51,469 nucleotides of DNA from Streptosporangium subroseum (GTDB taxonomy: Bacteria > Actinomycetota > Actinomycetes > Streptosporangiales > Streptosporangiaceae), in NCBI RefSeq assembly GCF_900188345.1, contig NZ_FZOD01000068.1, positions 1 through 51,469 of the forward strand, read 5' to 3'. How positions within the stretch are numbered: the stretch's first letter is position 1; each line of letters opens with the position of its first letter. Shown piece after piece: positions 8,010 through 16,712 of the stretch. A program made the position numbers and the translations under genes. The notes below the pieces were generated by a model. The model had not been told where the DNA came from and ran no database searches. It worked only from the letters and a program-made list of their open reading frames with translations.

Positions 8010-8219
8010 ATGGCTAGCATTATCAGCATGTCTGAGCCTGTCACACTTCCCCATGGCCAAAACTTGAGTTGTGACACGTGTAAAAATCAGCTCTTCGAGT
8101 CTCATCGATGGAAGCTGCAGACCACGGGAATGTCATTCCTCAATCTTGACTGGGCCAACCGCGACGCGACCTGCTTTGTATGCACCACGTGCCGCCGCAT
8201 TCACTGGTTCCATTTGTGA
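8010..8219 (+). CDS. Small zinc-ribbon protein
   Basis: About 69 residues with two CxxC knuckles: C-D-T-C and C-F-V-C-T-T-C, about 40 residues apart, and between them R-W-K-L-Q-T-T-G-M-S-F-L-N-L-D-W-A-N. This is the layout of small actinobacterial zinc-ribbon proteins, which probably bind nucleic acid or act as structural adaptors. The end I-H-W-F-H-L is the last ribbon strand. Codon use is much less G/C-biased than in neighbouring genes, a sign of recent acquisition. The start is uncertain: ATGs at 7938, 8010 and 8028 are all in frame and none has a good ribosome binding site. Confidence 0.6.
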   Translation: MASIISMSEPVTLPHGQNLSCDTCKNQLFESHRWKLQTTGMSFLNLDWANRDATCFVCTTCRRIHWFHL

Positions 8220-8902
8220 ACCAGTTGTAACCCAGAACACGATCCACCGCACCGATCCCGGTGAGAGACGTCGAACGCCTGCGGCGCTCGCCGGCGAACC
8301 GTGCGATCCAGACGGCCGCCCCGGCCTGCGGCACTGTGCACCGCCATTGGACTCCGGGCATCGCCCGGGTGTCCGATATTCCGATGATCGTCCACACCCG
8401 TCGCGACCCGGCTGCTCCTCCGGTCAACCACCTCACATAATGACTTAAATCGAACAATAAATAACATTTCCGACAGAAGGAACATTTAACCCACTTCAAA
8501 CCGCGCCCCGCCCCCACCCCATCCGCCACATGAGCCCCGGGGGCACATCGCCGTATGGCCCCCGCTCGACTCCGGCGGCCCCGCGCGTCCGTTGGTTACG
8601 GACCGCTTTCGACGGGATGATCCGGGAGGCGGCGCTCTGGATCACACCCCATAGTTGGGATAGGGTTTTTACATTGGAATATTATGGTTTATGGTTTCCA
8701 AACGGTGGCGGAGTACGGTCACGGGTCTGGTTACCCGTCGTACCCGATGCCGAATGCCCGGCGTTTGACCTGGTCAAGCCGGTGGAATAACTTCCTCGGA
8801 AGGCTACGCGCACCTGTGCCGTCCAAGGTAGCGTGGCGATATTAGAATTCTCGCCCATCTGCAGCATTCTTCGAATGCTCGTTCGAGTATTGGCACGGGG
8901 TT
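8220..8902. other. AT-richer regulatory-looking stretch upstream of the Fxs locus
   Basis: No gene is supported in these 683 bases. Two segments are strikingly AT-rich for this genome (8440-8485 and 8645-8700), and a promoter-like site lies at 8765-8793. The inverted motif ATTCTTCGAAT occurs near 8866-8876. Such a long lower-GC leader before a peptide operon may include a transferred segment or a second promoter. Confidence 0.4.
8765..8793 (+). promoter_or_regulatory. Candidate promoter of the Fxs operon
   Basis: TTGACC (8765-8770) and TAACTT (8788-8793) are 17 bp apart. The -35 element is the left arm of a near-palindrome TTGACCTGGTCAA (8765-8777), so a regulator could bind on it. The precursor gene starts about 105 bp downstream. 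Assignment is by pattern only. Confidence 0.35.
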
Positions 8903-9076
8903 ATGAACCTTACGGAAGAGAAGCCAGCAAGCGTCTCAACTGGCATCAAAGACCTTCGAGACGTGCCGCTGTCTCTCGTCCGCGAAGACGACCTCGGCGA
9001 TATTCTCCGCAGGATTGTTCCCACGTCCTCCGCCGTTCCGCCCGTCGCCGTGGCAGCCTTCAACTCGTCGATCTGA
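8903..9076 (+). CDS. fxsA: FxsA: FxSxx-COOH RiPP precursor peptide
   Basis: A 57-residue peptide that is easily overlooked. Residues 15-29 (I-K-D-L-R-D-V-P-L-S-L-V-R-E-D) form the conserved leader of the FxSxx-COOH family, and the protein ends A-A-F-N-S-S-I, so F53-N54-S55-S56-I57 matches the family-defining C-terminal F-x-S-x-x exactly. Family knowledge: these peptides are substrates of the radical SAM/SPASM enzyme FxsB, which belongs to the three-residue cyclophane-forming maturases. The expected product is therefore a Phe53-to-Ser55 crosslinked core (inference). The maturase gene starts 19 nt downstream with a strong ribosome binding site. The precursor's own ribosome binding site is weak (CGGGG), so the exact start is less certain than the end. 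Confidence 0.9.
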   Translation: MNLTEEKPASVSTGIKDLRDVPLSLVREDDLGDILRRIVPTSSAVPPVAVAAFNSSI

Positions 9077-9095
9077 TCCCCCGAGGAGGGCCGCC

Positions 9096-11384
9096 ATGAT
9101 CAGGCCCTTCGTGCCATTCCGGCAATTCGTACTAAAAGTACACAGTCGGTGCGATCTCGCATGCGACCACTGTTACGTATACGAACACGCGGATCAGAGC
9201 TGGCGTGGCCGTCCCGGAGTGATGTCGGACGAGATCATCGCCTGGTCGGCGCTGCGCATCGCGGAGCATGTCAAGGAGCACGCGCTCGACCGCGTGCACG
9301 TTGTCCTCCATGGCGGCGAGCCGTTGCTCGCGGGCCGCGACCGGCTCGGCCGGATCGCAGGCGATCTACGCACCCAGGTCGGCCCGCTCTGCGAGCTCGA
9401 TCTGCGGATCCACACCAACGGCGTGCTGCTCGACGACGGCTTCCTGGACGTCTTCGCCGAACACGACGTGAAGGTGGGCATCTCCCTCGACGGCGACCGC
9501 GCGGCCAACGACAGGCACCGGCGCTACCGCGACGGGCGCAGCAGTTACGACCAGGTCATCCGCGCGATCGAGTTGCTGCGCGGGCGGCCCGAGCTGTACG
9601 CCGGGCTGCTGTGCACGATCGACGTCGCCAACGACCCGATCGCCGTCTACCGCGGTCTGGCCGATCTCGACCCGCCCCGCATCGACTTCCTCCTGCCCCA
9701 CGCGACCTGGGACGACCCTCCCGCCCGGCCGACGCCCACGGCATACGCCGACTGGCTCATCGCGATCTTCGAGACCTGGTTCGCCGAGGGCGGCCGGACC
9801 CCGGTCCGGATGTTCGAGTCCATCATCAGGACCAGCCGCGGCGAGTCCAGCCTGACCGAGTCCCTGGGGCTCCAGCCGTCCGACCTGGTGGTGATCGAGA
9901 CCGACGGCGCGTACGAACAGGCCGACTCGCTGAAGACCACCTACGACGGCGCGCCCGCCACCGGGCTGCACGTGCTGCGGGACGACCTCGACGCGGTGGC
10001 CCGGCACACCGGCATCCTCGCCCGGCAGCAGGGCCTGGACGGACTGTGCGACACCTGCCGCGCCTGCCCGGTGGTCGACAGCTGCGGCGGCGGCCTCTAC
10101 GCCCACCGCTTCCGGACCGGTTCCGGGTTCGTCAATCCGAGCGTTTACAGCGACGACCTGCTCGCGCTCATCACCCACGTCCGCCGTAGGACCGAGATGC
10201 CCGTTCACACCGTGCCGTACGAGACCATCGACGCGCTCGCCGGCGGCTTCGGCGGCGGCGACGACGTCACCCGGCTCGCCGAGGCGCAGCGCAGCCTGCG
10301 CCGCGCGCTGCTCGCCGCCGTCCACGCCCGGGGCGAGACCGGCGCCGCGTGGGAGCTGCTCACCCGGCTGGACGCCGAGCATCGCGAGGCCGTCGAAGCC
10401 GTGCTCGCCCACCCGTACGTCCGGGTCTGGGCGGTGGAGTGCCTGCGCGAGCCAGGACACACCGGGCATCTGGCCAACATCGCCGCCGCCGCCGCGATCC
10501 GGGCGGGCATCGAGGCCTCGATCGACGTGCAGATCCTTGACGGCTCGATCCACCTGCCCACGCTGGGCGTGCTCGAGGCCGGCGCGGGCCGTACGGCGCG
10601 CCTCGACATCGCGGGGGGCCGGTTCACGCTGCCCGGCCGCGAGCCCGGCGTGTGGCATCCCCTCCGCAGGCTCACCGCGGGAGACTTCTCGGTCGCCCTG
10701 GAAGACACCGACCCGTTCCGCGACTGCCACGCGCACGCCGCGACCGCGCGCCTGTCGGAGGAGGACGCCGCGGCGTGGCAGGTCGCGTTCGAGCAAGCCT
10801 GGGCGATGGTCGAGGCCGATCACCCGGACTACGCGCCTGGCCTGCGCGAGGGGCTCACCACGCTGATGCCCCTGGTGCCGGGCAAGGCGGGGGACCGAAG
10901 CTCCACTGCGCGGCAGGCGTTCGGCGCGATCGCCGCCGCCCTGCCCGCCGACCCCGCGACGCTCGCGCTCCTCATGATCCACGAGTTCCAGCACGTCAAG
11001 CTGGGCGCCGTGCTCGACGCGGTGAGCCTGTTCGACGAGTCGGACGGCCGGCTGTTCTACGCGCCCTGGCGAGATGACCCGAGGCCGCTCGAAGGCCTGC
11101 TCCAGGGGACATACGCGCACATCGCGGTCACCCACTACTGGCAGGTGCGGCGGCGGGTCGCGCCGGCCCGGGGCGACGTTCAGTTCGCCCGCTGGCGGGA
11201 GCAGACGGCCGAGGCGATCGAGAGCCTCGCGGAGTCCGGGTCGATGACACCGCTCGGCGAGCTCTTCGTGGCCGGGATGCGCGGGTCGGTCGCGCCCTGG
11301 CTGGCCGAGCCCGTGTCCGAGGAGGCCGCGGCCGCGGCCGCGCTGCTGGCCCGCGAGCACCATGCGAAGTGGATCGCGGGCTGA
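9096..11384 (+). CDS. fxsB: FxsB: radical SAM/SPASM maturase fused to an HExxH peptide-modification domain
   Basis: A 762-residue two-part enzyme. The N-terminal half is a radical SAM barrel with C19-x3-C23-x2-C26 for the SAM-binding [4Fe-4S] cluster, the L-H-G-G-E-P SAM-binding strand and I-H-T-N-G. A SPASM region follows with C318, C321, C324 and C330 for auxiliary cluster(s). The C-terminal half (from about residue 390) matches the 'HExxH putative peptide modification' domain, with H-E-F-Q-H at 629-633. Family knowledge assigns FxsB to crosslinking of the FxsA C-terminus; the HExxH part is probably a metal-dependent second activity, such as proteolytic trimming or hydroxylation (not established). 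GAGGAGGG lies 5 nt before the ATG. It is cytoplasmic and co-transcribed with fxsA. Confidence 0.95.
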   Translation: MIRPFVPFRQFVLKVHSRCDLACDHCYVYEHADQSWRGRPGVMSDEIIAWSALRIAEHVKEHALDRVHVVLHGGEPLLAGRDRLGRIAGDLRTQVGPLCELDLRIHTNGVLLDDGFLDVFAEHDVKVGISLDGDRAANDRHRRYRDGRSSYDQVIRAIELLRGRPELYAGLLCTIDVANDPIAVYRGLADLDPPRIDFLLPHATWDDPPARPTPTAYADWLIAIFETWFAEGGRTPVRMFESIIRTSRGESSLTESLGLQPSDLVVIETDGAYEQADSLKTTYDGAPATGLHVLRDDLDAVARHTGILARQQGLDGLCDTCRACPVVDSCGGGLYAHRFRTGSGFVNPSVYSDDLLALITHVRRRTEMPVHTVPYETIDALAGGFGGGDDVTRLAEAQRSLRRALLAAVHARGETGAAWELLTRLDAEHREAVEAVLAHPYVRVWAVECLREPGHTGHLANIAAAAAIRAGIEASIDVQILDGSIHLPTLGVLEAGAGRTARLDIAGGRFTLPGREPGVWHPLRRLTAGDFSVALEDTDPFRDCHAHAATARLSEEDAAAWQVAFEQAWAMVEADHPDYAPGLREGLTTLMPLVPGKAGDRSSTARQAFGAIAAALPADPATLALLMIHEFQHVKLGAVLDAVSLFDESDGRLFYAPWRDDPRPLEGLLQGTYAHIAVTHYWQVRRRVAPARGDVQFARWREQTAEAIESLAESGSMTPLGELFVAGMRGSVAPWLAEPVSEEAAAAAALLAREHHAKWIAG

Positions 11385-11506
11385 AACCGCCCGATAATTC
11401 TTCGCGTTGCGATCCGTAATTGTGCCTGCGCCTATATTTTTTCCCGGTGGCACTTTCCTGCCATAGGCCACGTTCCTATAGTGAGATCCCGGGGGGAAGG
11501 AGGCGG

Positions 11507-12721
11507 ATGTCTGCCGAGAAGGAATCAGCCGGACCGTATTTCTTTCTCAGTTACGCGCACGTTCCGCCGTACGACCTTACCGACGGGGGCGGCGATCCCA
11601 ACCAGTGGGTCGAGAAGCTCTTCCGGGTGTTGTGCGGGCACATCATGCACCTCACCAAAGTCCCGGCAGGATCGGCCGGATACATGGACCGCGCGTTGCG
11701 CACCGGGGACGACTGGGCGCTCACGCTCTCCAAACAGCTTTCGACGTGCCGCGTGTTCGTCCCGCTCTATTCTCCGCGTTACTTCGAGAGCGAGCACTGC
11801 GGAAAGGAATGGGCCGCTTTCCTGGACCGTACCCACGGCCACGGGGAGCCGCTGCCCGCCGCGATCGTGCCCGCCATCTGGACGCCGATGCGGAGCGTCG
11901 CGCTGCCGGAGGCGGCGGAGGACATCCAGTTCAACCACGCCGACCTGGGCGCCCGGTACGCCGAAGAGGGCTTCTACGGGATCATGAAGCTGAACAAGTA
12001 CCGGAACCAGTACCAGGACGCGACCCTGCGGCTCGCACAGCGGATCATCGAAGTCGCCGAGCAGGTCACGATGCCCGTGGGCCGGGTGGACGACTACCGG
12101 GAGATGCCCAGCGCGTTCACCGACAACACCCCCGAGCGGCCGATGACCCTCACCGTGGTCGCGCCCGACATGCAGCACCTCCCCGACGGCCGGGACGCCT
12201 ACCACTACGGCAGGACCCCGCATGAGTGGGACCCGTACCGGAGCCGGAACGGCATGCGGCCGCTGGCCGACTTCGCCACCGAACTGGCACGTTCCCGGGG
12301 CTTCCTGCCCGAGGTGGGATCGCTGGAGGACCACGCGGAGGCGCTCGCCGCCGAGGAGCCGCGCTCGCCCGGCGTGATGCTGGTGGACCCGTGGGCCACC
12401 ACGCGTGAGGAGTGCCGAGCGACGCTGCGCCCCATCGACCGGCCCGGCCGCCAGTGGATCGCGGTGATGGTCCCGTGGAATCGCGAGGACACCGAGACCA
12501 TCGCGCGGGAATCGCAGTTGCGCGTTCACCTGACCGCCGCCCTCGGCAACAAGCTCACCGAGCCCGCCGCGGTCTCCGACATCCCCACCCTTGACGCCTT
12601 CAAGAGCCACCTGCCGGACACGCTGAACCGCGCTGCCCAGCAGTACTTCAAGCACGCCCCCGCCTACCCGCCGGAGGGCGGCAAAGTCGACAGACCCAGG
12701 CTCATCGGGCCGGAGGAGTAA
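11507..12721 (+). CDS. fxsC: FxsC: TIR-like protein of the Fxs system
   Basis: A 404-residue protein. The first ~150 residues are a TIR-like domain: Y-F-F-L-S-Y-A-H at the first strand, a middle strand C-R-V-F-V-P-L-Y-S-P-R-Y-F, and the helix E-S-E-H-C-G-K-E-W, whose Glu is placed like the catalytic Glu of NAD-cleaving TIR domains. The C-terminal part (about 215-370) is a second alpha/beta domain with strands M-T-L-T-V-V-A-P-D, P-G-V-M-L-V-D-P-W and W-I-A-V-M-V-P-W; it fits the FxsC family but has no known function. Strong ribosome binding site (GGGGGGAAGGAGG) before the ATG at 11507. It is separated by 122 nt from fxsB and by 4 nt from the next gene. Confidence 0.9.
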   Translation: MSAEKESAGPYFFLSYAHVPPYDLTDGGGDPNQWVEKLFRVLCGHIMHLTKVPAGSAGYMDRALRTGDDWALTLSKQLSTCRVFVPLYSPRYFESEHCGKEWAAFLDRTHGHGEPLPAAIVPAIWTPMRSVALPEAAEDIQFNHADLGARYAEEGFYGIMKLNKYRNQYQDATLRLAQRIIEVAEQVTMPVGRVDDYREMPSAFTDNTPERPMTLTVVAPDMQHLPDGRDAYHYGRTPHEWDPYRSRNGMRPLADFATELARSRGFLPEVGSLEDHAEALAAEEPRSPGVMLVDPWATTREECRATLRPIDRPGRQWIAVMVPWNREDTETIARESQLRVHLTAALGNKLTEPAAVSDIPTLDAFKSHLPDTLNRAAQQYFKHAPAYPPEGGKVDRPRLIGPEE

Positions 12722-12725
12722 AACA

Positions 12726-15700
12726 ATGAGCGAGGGCCGGATCGTCACCTTCTACAGCTACAAGGGCGGCACCGGGCGCACGATGGCGCTGGCCAACACG
12801 GCGTGGATCCTCGCGAGCAGCGGCCTCAGGGTGCTCGTCCTCGACTGGGACCTGGAGTCTCCCGGTCTGCACAAGTTCTTCCGGCCCTTTCTCGACAACG
12901 GGATGGTCGCCAACACGTCGGGAGTGATCGATCTGATCACCACCTACCAGTGGGCGGCCATGAAAAACGAGGCGCGGCCGCGCGACTGGCACCGTGAGTA
13001 CGCCAGGGTCGAGCCGCACGCCGTCTCCCTCGACTTCGAGTTTCCCGGCGAGGGCACCCTCGACTTCGTCTCGGCCGGGCGGCAGAACCGCGACTACTCC
13101 TCCCTGGTCTCCAGCTTCGACTGGGACAACTTCTACGAGCGGCAGGGCGGCGGCCAGTTCTTCGACGCGCTGCGCGACGACATGAAGGCCTGCTACGACT
13201 ACACGCTCATCGACAGCCGCACCGGGCTGAGCGACATCGCGGAGATCTGCACCGTGCAGATGCCGGACGTCCTCGTCGACTGCTTCACCCTCTCCGACCA
13301 GGGCATCGACGGCGCCTCCTCGGTGGCACGGCACATCGACGACCGTTACCGCGACCGCAACATCCGGATCCTGCCGGTCCCCATGCGCATCGACACGGGC
13401 GAGAAGGAGAAGTGCGACGCGGGCCGCAACCTCGCCAAGCGCAAGTTCGACCGGTTTCCCAAGGGGATGACGCCGGAGGAGGTCAACCACTACTGGGGCG
13501 CGGTGGAGGTTCCGTACACACCCTTCTACGCGTTCGAGGAGATCCTGGCGACGTTCGGGGACGAGCCGAACCGGCCGGGCTCCATACTGGCCGCGTTCGA
13601 ACGGCTCACCGGGGCGGTCACCGAGGGCGCGGTGACGTCGTTCCCGCAGATGGAGGAGTCCGTACGGCTGCACCATCTGAAGGCGTTCGTCCGCCGCGAC
13701 CCGACGTACCAGACCGACGTGTACGTCAGCTACGCCTCCGAGGACCGCATGTGGGCCGACTGGATGGCGGCCCTGCTCGACCGGTACGGCTACCGCGTCT
13801 CGCTGCGCGGCGTCGAGACCGAGCACGCCGCCGACTTCGCGGGGGACGCGCCGCGGACGATCGTCGTGCTGTCCAACGCGTACGTGCGATCACCCCGTGC
13901 CCTTGAGGTGTGGCAGCGGTTGACCGGCGCCGGATCCGCGAACCGCGTCGAGCTGATCCCCGTACGCGTCACGGAGTCGCGCTATCCCTCCCCGTTCGGC
14001 GACCGCGCCCTGCCGGACCTCACCAGGATCGGGGAGCACGCGGCCGCCGAGACCCTGTTGAAGGCCTTCGGCCGGACGGAGGACGGCGCCGCGCTCGACA
14101 CGACCGCGCTCGGCGCGCGCTTCCCCGGCAGCGAGCCGACCGTGTGGAACGTCTCGGCCCGGAACGCGGCCTTCACCGGGCGCGGCGCCGTGCTGGACAC
14201 GCTGCGCAGCCAGCTCGTCGGCGGCAACTCGGCCGTGGTGCTCCCCCAGGCGCTCTACGGTCTGGGCGGAGTCGGAAAGACCCAGGTCGCCCTGGAGTAC
14301 GCACACCGGTTCCGCGCCGACTACGACCTCGTCTGGTGGATCTCCTCCGAGGACCGGGAGCGGATCAACTCGACCTTCGAGGAACTCGCCAGGCAGCTGC
14401 GCATCCCCGTCAGCGAGAACGTCGCGGAGGTCGTCACCGCGGTCCGCGAGGCACTGCGGCGCGGGGAACCCCACGGACGCTGGCTGCTGATCTTCGACAA
14501 CGCCGGCGAGCCGGAGGAGCTGCGGGACTTCTTCCCCGGCGGCTCGTCGGGCCACGTCCTGATCACCTCACGCAACCAGGCGTGGTCGGCGGTGGCGGCG
14601 CCGCTGGAGGTCGACGTCTTCAGCCGGGACGAGAGCCTGGAGCACCTGAGCCGCCGCGTCCCCGGCCTCGCCGCGGAAGACGCGGTGCGCGTCGCCGACG
14701 CCCTGGGCAACCTGCCCCTCGCCGTCGAGCAGGCCGCCGCCTGGCTGGCGGAGACGGGCATGCCGGCCGGCACCTTCCTGGAGCAGCTGGAGACCGAGAC
14801 GGCCCGTGTCCTGTCGCTCAGCCAGCCCGCCGACTACCCGCACCCGGTGGCGGTGACCTGGAACCTCTCCCTCGCCAAGCTCCAGGAGAGCTCGCCCGCC
14901 TCGGTCCGGCTGCTCCAGCTCTGCGCGTTCTTCGCCCCCGAGCCCATCTCGATGCAGCTCCTCTACAGCGACGAGATGGTCGAGGCGCTCCTGCCGTACG
15001 ACGACACGCTGCGCGAGAAGCTCGTCCTCGGCCGGGTCATCCAGGAGATCGGCAGGTTCGCGCTGGCCAAGGTGGACCAGGGCAACAACACGATCCAGGT
15101 GCACCGATTGGTCCAGGCGGTCATCCGCAGCCAGATGAGCGAGGAGGAGCAGCAGCAGGTCTGCCACCAGGTGCACCGGATCCTCGTCGGCGCGAGGCCG
15201 CGTCAGGGCGACGTGGACGACCCGGAGAACTGGATCAGGTACGACCTCATCTGGCAGCACCTGCAGACCTGCCGGGCCACCGAGTGCACCGAGGAGGAGA
15301 CCCGCCAGCTGCTCACCGATCGGGTGCGCTACCTGTGGAAGCGCGGTGACTTCGCCTCCGCGCGCTCCCTCGGCGACCGCCTCGCGGACTACTGGGAGCT
15401 GATCTTCGGCATCCATGACCGCCAGCGCCTGCACCTGCTGTTCAACATCGCGAACGTGACCCGTTCCCAGGGGGACTACGCGAAGGCCAAGGAGTTGGAC
15501 GGGTGGGTGCTCGACCAGCAGCGGAGCGTGGTCGGTGAGAACCATCCCCACACCCTGCTCACCCGGGGCGGGCTCGGGGCCGACTTCCGCGCCGAGGGCG
15601 ACTACGAGGGCGCGCTGGAGCTGGACAAGGTCACCTATGCCCGGTGGAAGACGCTGTTCGGCGAGGACCATCCGCGTACGCTCGCGGCGGCCAACAACCT

Positions 15701-16616
15701 GGCCGTGTGCTACCGGCTGGTCGGCGACGGCTTCAGCGCCCGCGAGCTCGACGAGGACACCCTGCAGCGGCGGACCCGCGTGCTCGGCGTCAATCACCCC
15801 TACACCCTGTTCTCCGCCGTCCAGCTCGCGCGCGACCTGCGCGAGGTGGGCCTCTACCGGGAGTCGGTCGAGCTTCTGCAGGGCAGCCTGCAGCACTACC
15901 GGGAGGCGCTGGGCGAGCGGTTCGTCGACACGCTCCGGGCGGCCAAGAGCCTCGCGGTCTCCCTGCGCCGGGCCGGCGACCAGGAGAAGGCGCTGGAGCT
16001 GGCCAAGGAGACGTACGACCGCTACCAGCAGCACTATCCCGGAACTCCGGACGCGCTGGCCGCGACCCTGGAGCTTGCCTGCTGCCTGTCCGCCCTGGAC
16101 GACAAGGTGGGCGCCCGTAACCTCGCCGCCGAGATCGTGCGCACGTACCGGGCGGACCTCGGCGAGAACCACCCGGGAACGCTCATCGCGCTCAACAACC
16201 TGACGATCTACCTCCGGGGGACGGGCGCGCTGCGCGAGGCCCTCGCCCAGTCGAACATCGCCCTGAACGGACTGCGCCGGCAGCTCGGCGAGACCCACCC
16301 GTTCACCCTGTCCGCCGCGATCAACTACGCGAACTGCCTCGGTGACGACGGGAGCACCGCCCAGGCCGAGGAGCTCGAACGTCAGACCCTCGACGCGCTA
16401 CGGGTCAAGCTGGGGTCCGAGCATCCGGACGCGCTCGCCTGCGAGGCCAACCTGTCGGTGACCCTGTGGACGTCCGGGCAGGCCGAGCCGGCGGAGCGGC
16501 AGCGCGAGCGGCTGCTGCCGGTGATGGCCCGGGTCATGGGCGAGACCCACCCGACCCTGGGCAACCTCAGGGATTGGCGCCGGATCAACCGGGACCTGGA
16601 ACCTCAGCCCTTCTAG
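12726..16616 (+). CDS. Fxs-system ATPase-TIR-NB-ARC-TPR protein
   Basis: A 1296-residue multidomain signalling protein. Residues 1 to about 300 are a ParA/MinD-like ATPase with the variant P-loop Y-K-G-G-T-G-R-T (13-19, Arg instead of the second Lys) and D-W-D-L-E-S-P-G. About 325-440 is a TIR domain (D-V-Y-V-S-Y-A-S-E-D; S-P-R-A-L-E-V-W). About 470-750 is an NB-ARC/STAND NTPase with Walker A G-L-G-G-V-G-K-T at 512-519, Walker B L-L-I-F-D-N-A-G and the N-L-P-L-A-V motif. From about 860 to the end are tandem 42-residue TPRs of the kinesin-light-chain type (repeated G-E-x-H-P-x-T-L). The architecture matches the 'FxSxx-COOH system TPR protein' family. It probably senses a ligand via the TPRs and oligomerises through NB-ARC. 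It overlaps nothing and follows fxsC by 4 nt. Confidence 0.92.
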   Translation: MSEGRIVTFYSYKGGTGRTMALANTAWILASSGLRVLVLDWDLESPGLHKFFRPFLDNGMVANTSGVIDLITTYQWAAMKNEARPRDWHREYARVEPHAVSLDFEFPGEGTLDFVSAGRQNRDYSSLVSSFDWDNFYERQGGGQFFDALRDDMKACYDYTLIDSRTGLSDIAEICTVQMPDVLVDCFTLSDQGIDGASSVARHIDDRYRDRNIRILPVPMRIDTGEKEKCDAGRNLAKRKFDRFPKGMTPEEVNHYWGAVEVPYTPFYAFEEILATFGDEPNRPGSILAAFERLTGAVTEGAVTSFPQMEESVRLHHLKAFVRRDPTYQTDVYVSYASEDRMWADWMAALLDRYGYRVSLRGVETEHAADFAGDAPRTIVVLSNAYVRSPRALEVWQRLTGAGSANRVELIPVRVTESRYPSPFGDRALPDLTRIGEHAAAETLLKAFGRTEDGAALDTTALGARFPGSEPTVWNVSARNAAFTGRGAVLDTLRSQLVGGNSAVVLPQALYGLGGVGKTQVALEYAHRFRADYDLVWWISSEDRERINSTFEELARQLRIPVSENVAEVVTAVREALRRGEPHGRWLLIFDNAGEPEELRDFFPGGSSGHVLITSRNQAWSAVAAPLEVDVFSRDESLEHLSRRVPGLAAEDAVRVADALGNLPLAVEQAAAWLAETGMPAGTFLEQLETETARVLSLSQPADYPHPVAVTWNLSLAKLQESSPASVRLLQLCAFFAPEPISMQLLYSDEMVEALLPYDDTLREKLVLGRVIQEIGRFALAKVDQGNNTIQVHRLVQAVIRSQMSEEEQQQVCHQVHRILVGARPRQGDVDDPENWIRYDLIWQHLQTCRATECTEEETRQLLTDRVRYLWKRGDFASARSLGDRLADYWELIFGIHDRQRLHLLFNIANVTRSQGDYAKAKELDGWVLDQQRSVVGENHPHTLLTRGGLGADFRAEGDYEGALELDKVTYARWKTLFGEDHPRTLAAANNLAVCYRLVGDGFSARELDEDTLQRRTRVLGVNHPYTLFSAVQLARDLREVGLYRESVELLQGSLQHYREALGERFVDTLRAAKSLAVSLRRAGDQEKALELAKETYDRYQQHYPGTPDALAATLELACCLSALDDKVGARNLAAEIVRTYRADLGENHPGTLIALNNLTIYLRGTGALREALAQSNIALNGLRRQLGETHPFTLSAAINYANCLGDDGSTAQAEELERQTLDALRVKLGSEHPDALACEANLSVTLWTSGQAEPAERQRERLLPVMARVMGETHPTLGNLRDWRRINRDLEPQPF

Positions 16617-16706
16617 GTCCCCCCTCCGCAGCCCGACCCGGGCTGCGGAGCCGCTCCTCCAGGTCACGCCTCACCACGCCGGGCGGGACCTGGAAGCTCA
16701 GCCCTT
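16591..16706 (+). repeat. Duplicated 3' end of the ATPase-TIR-NB-ARC-TPR gene
   Basis: The coding end of the gene, GGGACCTGGAACCTCAGCCC with its following TT (16591-16612), recurs at 16685-16706 with a single mismatch, 94 bp downstream and outside the gene. The terminator hairpin lies between the copies. Confidence 0.7.
16624..16650. terminator. Terminator hairpin of the Fxs operon
   Basis: CTCCGCAGCCCG (16624-16635) and CGGGCTGCGGAG (16639-16650) form a perfect 12-bp stem with a 3-base loop, 8 nt after the stop codon. No T-tract follows, which is common in actinobacteria. Confidence 0.8.
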
Positions 16707-16712
16707 CCGGAT

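Noticed and set aside
8530..8790. Possible 86-codon gene upstream of fxsA
   Set aside because: The codon use is not coding-like, no ribosome binding site exists, and the 3' end overlaps a better-supported promoter site.
9366..11471. Long minus-strand frame of 701 codons across fxsB
   Set aside because: It is the complement of a gene with radical SAM, SPASM and HExxH motifs; its composition is His/Arg/Gly-rich as expected for an antisense frame.
14568..16298. Minus-strand frame of 576 codons across the TPR region
   Set aside because: It mirrors the TPR-coding strand and shows no domain of its own.
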